A stretch of 8,871 nucleotides of DNA, taken from assembly GCA_903916165.1 (NCBI GenBank), contig CAIWVR010000395.1:1-8871 (forward strand), in the 5' to 3' direction. The notes beneath the pieces were generated by a model that saw only the letters and a list, made by a program, of their open reading frames with translations, did no database searches and was not told the origin of the DNA. This document shows positions 7,704 through 8,871 of the stretch, piece by piece. A program made the translations under genes and the position numbers. Position 1 is the first letter of the stretch, and each line of letters begins with the position of its first letter. Source of the DNA: an uncultured Hyphomicrobiales bacterium. Lineage in GTDB: Bacteria; Pseudomonadota; Alphaproteobacteria; Rhizobiales; Beijerinckiaceae.

Positions 7704-8436
7704 CGCGAAACCGCCACAGCGTCAGCGCCACGAAATAGAGGGCGCTGGCGACCAGGCCCGCCTTTGCCAGCTCATCAGCCACCAGTCCCTGGCCCACGGC
7801 CAGCATTGCGCTGGCAAACCAGACACAGGTGACGGCAATCGACAGCGCGCGCAATGCCCGCACCCGCATCGGGTGAACGAACGGTACCCGCAGGAACATC
7901 AGCGCGCACAGAAAAACAATGAGCGCCGCATTCGCCCATACCGGCATTTGAAAGACGAAGAGATAGAGCGCCACGACATTCCACAAGGCGGGAAAGCCGC
8001 GGAAGAAATGATCGGCCATTTTCATGCGCCGGTCAGCGAAATAAAGCGACGAGGCGACGACGATCAGCAGACCCAGCCCGAGCGCGAGATCGTCGCCCAC
8101 GAGGCCCGACCGCCAGATCCCGACCACCGGCACGATCACATAATTGAGATAGTCCACGACAAGGTCGAGAACCTTGCCGTCATATTCGGGCGCGGTCTCC
8201 TCGATCTTGACCAGTCGTGCGAAGGTGCCGTCGACGCCGTCGATCAGCAAAGCCGCACCGAGCCAGAAGAACATGGCCGGAAACTGCCCCTTGAAGGCGG
8301 CGGCAAGCGCCAGAAACCCGGCGGCGGCACCGGCCGCCGTGAACAGGTGGATCGCCAGGCCAAGCAGATGCGGCCCGAGCGGCGCGGAGGGCGCGGGCGG
8401 CGGCGAGACGTCGGATTTTTTCTTGCGTGGGGCCAT
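7696..8436 (-). CDS. pcs: Phosphatidylcholine synthase (CDP-alcohol phosphatidyltransferase family)
   Basis: A 246-residue inner-membrane enzyme that condenses choline directly with CDP-diacylglycerol to give phosphatidylcholine and CMP, the choline-dependent route known from Sinorhizobium, Brucella and other alphaproteobacteria. The diagnostic active site is complete at residues 66-95: Asp66-Gly67, Asp69-Gly70, Ala73-Arg74, Gly87, Asp91 and Asp95. The 12-residue spacing between Arg74 and Gly87 is specific to Pcs, other family members having about eight. LIVVASSLYFAD and HFFRGFPALWN further on also resemble rhizobial Pcs. Several hydrophobic helices run to the C-terminus. The first 20 or so residues form an unusual tail with Lys-rich then Pro/Ala-rich sequence (RKKK at 4-7). 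The start is ATG at 8436 with only a weak AGG upstream. An alternative later start is not supported by any Met before the first helix. It converges on sulP and overlaps its end by 8 bp. Confidence 0.93.
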   Translation of the reverse strand: MAPRKKKSDVSPPPAPSAPLGPHLLGLAIHLFTAAGAAAGFLALAAAFKGQFPAMFFWLGAALLIDGVDGTFARLVKIEETAPEYDGKVLDLVVDYLNYVIVPVVGIWRSGLVGDDLALGLGLLIVVASSLYFADRRMKMADHFFRGFPALWNVVALYLFVFQMPVWANAALIVFLCALMFLRVPFVHPMRVRALRALSIAVTCVWFASAMLAVGQGLVADELAKAGLVASALYFVALTLWRFRVR

Positions 8437-8517
8437 TTGCCTGATGAATCACAAACCGTGCCCAGCGACAACAGGCCGCCCTCGCCAAGCGCCCCCGAGC
8501 GCCCTAAAAACAAGGCT
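8437..8517. promoter_or_regulatory. Short divergent region between pcs and the UbiH-like gene
   Basis: These 81 bp must carry the start signals for both divergent genes if each has its own promoter; no clear -35/-10 elements are visible. An in-frame GTG at 8458 could extend the rightward gene by 20 residues, but the added sequence is Pro/Ser-rich and no ribosome-binding site precedes it. Confidence 0.4.
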
Positions 8518-8871
8518 ATGAGCGAAGCCAATCACAGTGACATCATCATCGTGGGCACGGGCGCGGCGGGGCTCGCCGCCGCGCTCGGGCTGGCGCAGAC
8601 GGGCTGGCGCGTCACGCTGGTGGGGCGCCCCGACCTGCGCCCGAGCGCGCGTACCGTGGCCCTGTTTGACCGGTCCCTGCGCCTGTTTGAAAATCTGGGC
8701 GTCATCGACCGTCTGCGGCCCGATTTTGCCGCGCTCGAAACCATGCGCATTGTCGATGACACGGGGTCGCTGTTTCGCACACCGCCAGTCGAGTTCCGCG
8801 CCAGCGAGATCGGCCTCGATGTCTTTGGCGAGAATATCGAGAACCATCTTCTTTTCGGGCATTTGCTGGCG
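8518..8871 (+). CDS. FAD-dependent hydroxylase, UbiH/UbiF/COQ6 family (3' truncated by window edge)
   Basis: The first 118 codons of a flavoprotein monooxygenase, running off the right edge without a stop. The N-terminal FAD-binding Rossmann motif is at residues 13-18 (GTGAAG) after the strand DIIIV. A conserved Arg45 in SARTVALFD, the following LRLFENLGV, and EIGLDVFGENIENHLL near the end of the visible part are characteristic of the UbiH/UbiF/VisC/COQ6 group, which hydroxylates the ubiquinone ring using FAD, NAD(P)H and O2. About two thirds of the protein is missing (family length about 390-410), including the GD-containing second FAD motif, so the ring position and even ubiquinone specificity are not certain. 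ATG at 8518 is chosen because it lies seven codons before the FAD fold; the AAGG two bases upstream is a poor ribosome-binding site. It is transcribed away from pcs. Confidence 0.85.
   Translation, partial: MSEANHSDIIIVGTGAAGLAAALGLAQTGWRVTLVGRPDLRPSARTVALFDRSLRLFENLGVIDRLRPDFAALETMRIVDDTGSLFRTPPVEFRASEIGLDVFGENIENHLLFGHLLA

Overview
The window looks like ordinary chromosome from a GC-rich alphaproteobacterium, probably of the Hyphomicrobiales/Rhizobiales type. This is inferred from strong G/C preference at third codon positions, a recognisable phosphatidylcholine synthase (Pcs) of the rhizobial kind, and a UbiH/COQ6-type hydroxylase with alphaproteobacterial-looking motifs. I see no rRNA, tRNA, CRISPR array, insertion sequence, integrase, phage gene or clear sign of recent transfer.

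Layout: (1) 2-1219 (+), the 3' nine-tenths of rimO, which methylthiolates ribosomal protein S12; its start lies left of the window. (2) A bulged GC-rich hairpin at 1237-1269 ends both rimO and the operon arriving from the other side. (3) 1337-5873 (-), a compact four-gene operon read right to left: a zinc-free quinone oxidoreductase (qor-like), a double-domain ABC ATPase, and two membrane permeases. Junctions are 7 nt, an 11-nt overlap and a 4-nt ATGA overlap. The ABC genes match the BMP/PnrA-dependent nucleoside/simple-sugar importers (NupNOPQ/YufOPQ type), but no substrate-binding lipoprotein gene is present in the window. (4) 5874-6035, a divergent intergenic region. (5) 6036-7703 (+), a SulP-family anion transporter with a C-terminal STAS domain. 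(6) 7696-8436 (-), pcs, tail-to-tail with sulP and overlapping it by 8 bp. (7) 8437-8517, a short divergent region, then 8518 to the window end (+), the first 118 codons of a UbiH/UbiF/COQ6-type FAD hydroxylase.

Functionally these are mostly independent housekeeping or transport units: ribosome modification, importer plus reductase, anion transport, membrane phosphatidylcholine synthesis from host or environmental choline, and probable ubiquinone hydroxylation. I found no convincing undescribed system. The points most worth a second look are the importer operon without a binding protein but headed by a quinone reductase, the proline/lysine-rich N-terminal tail on Pcs, and a ten-codon upstream ORF just before sulP.
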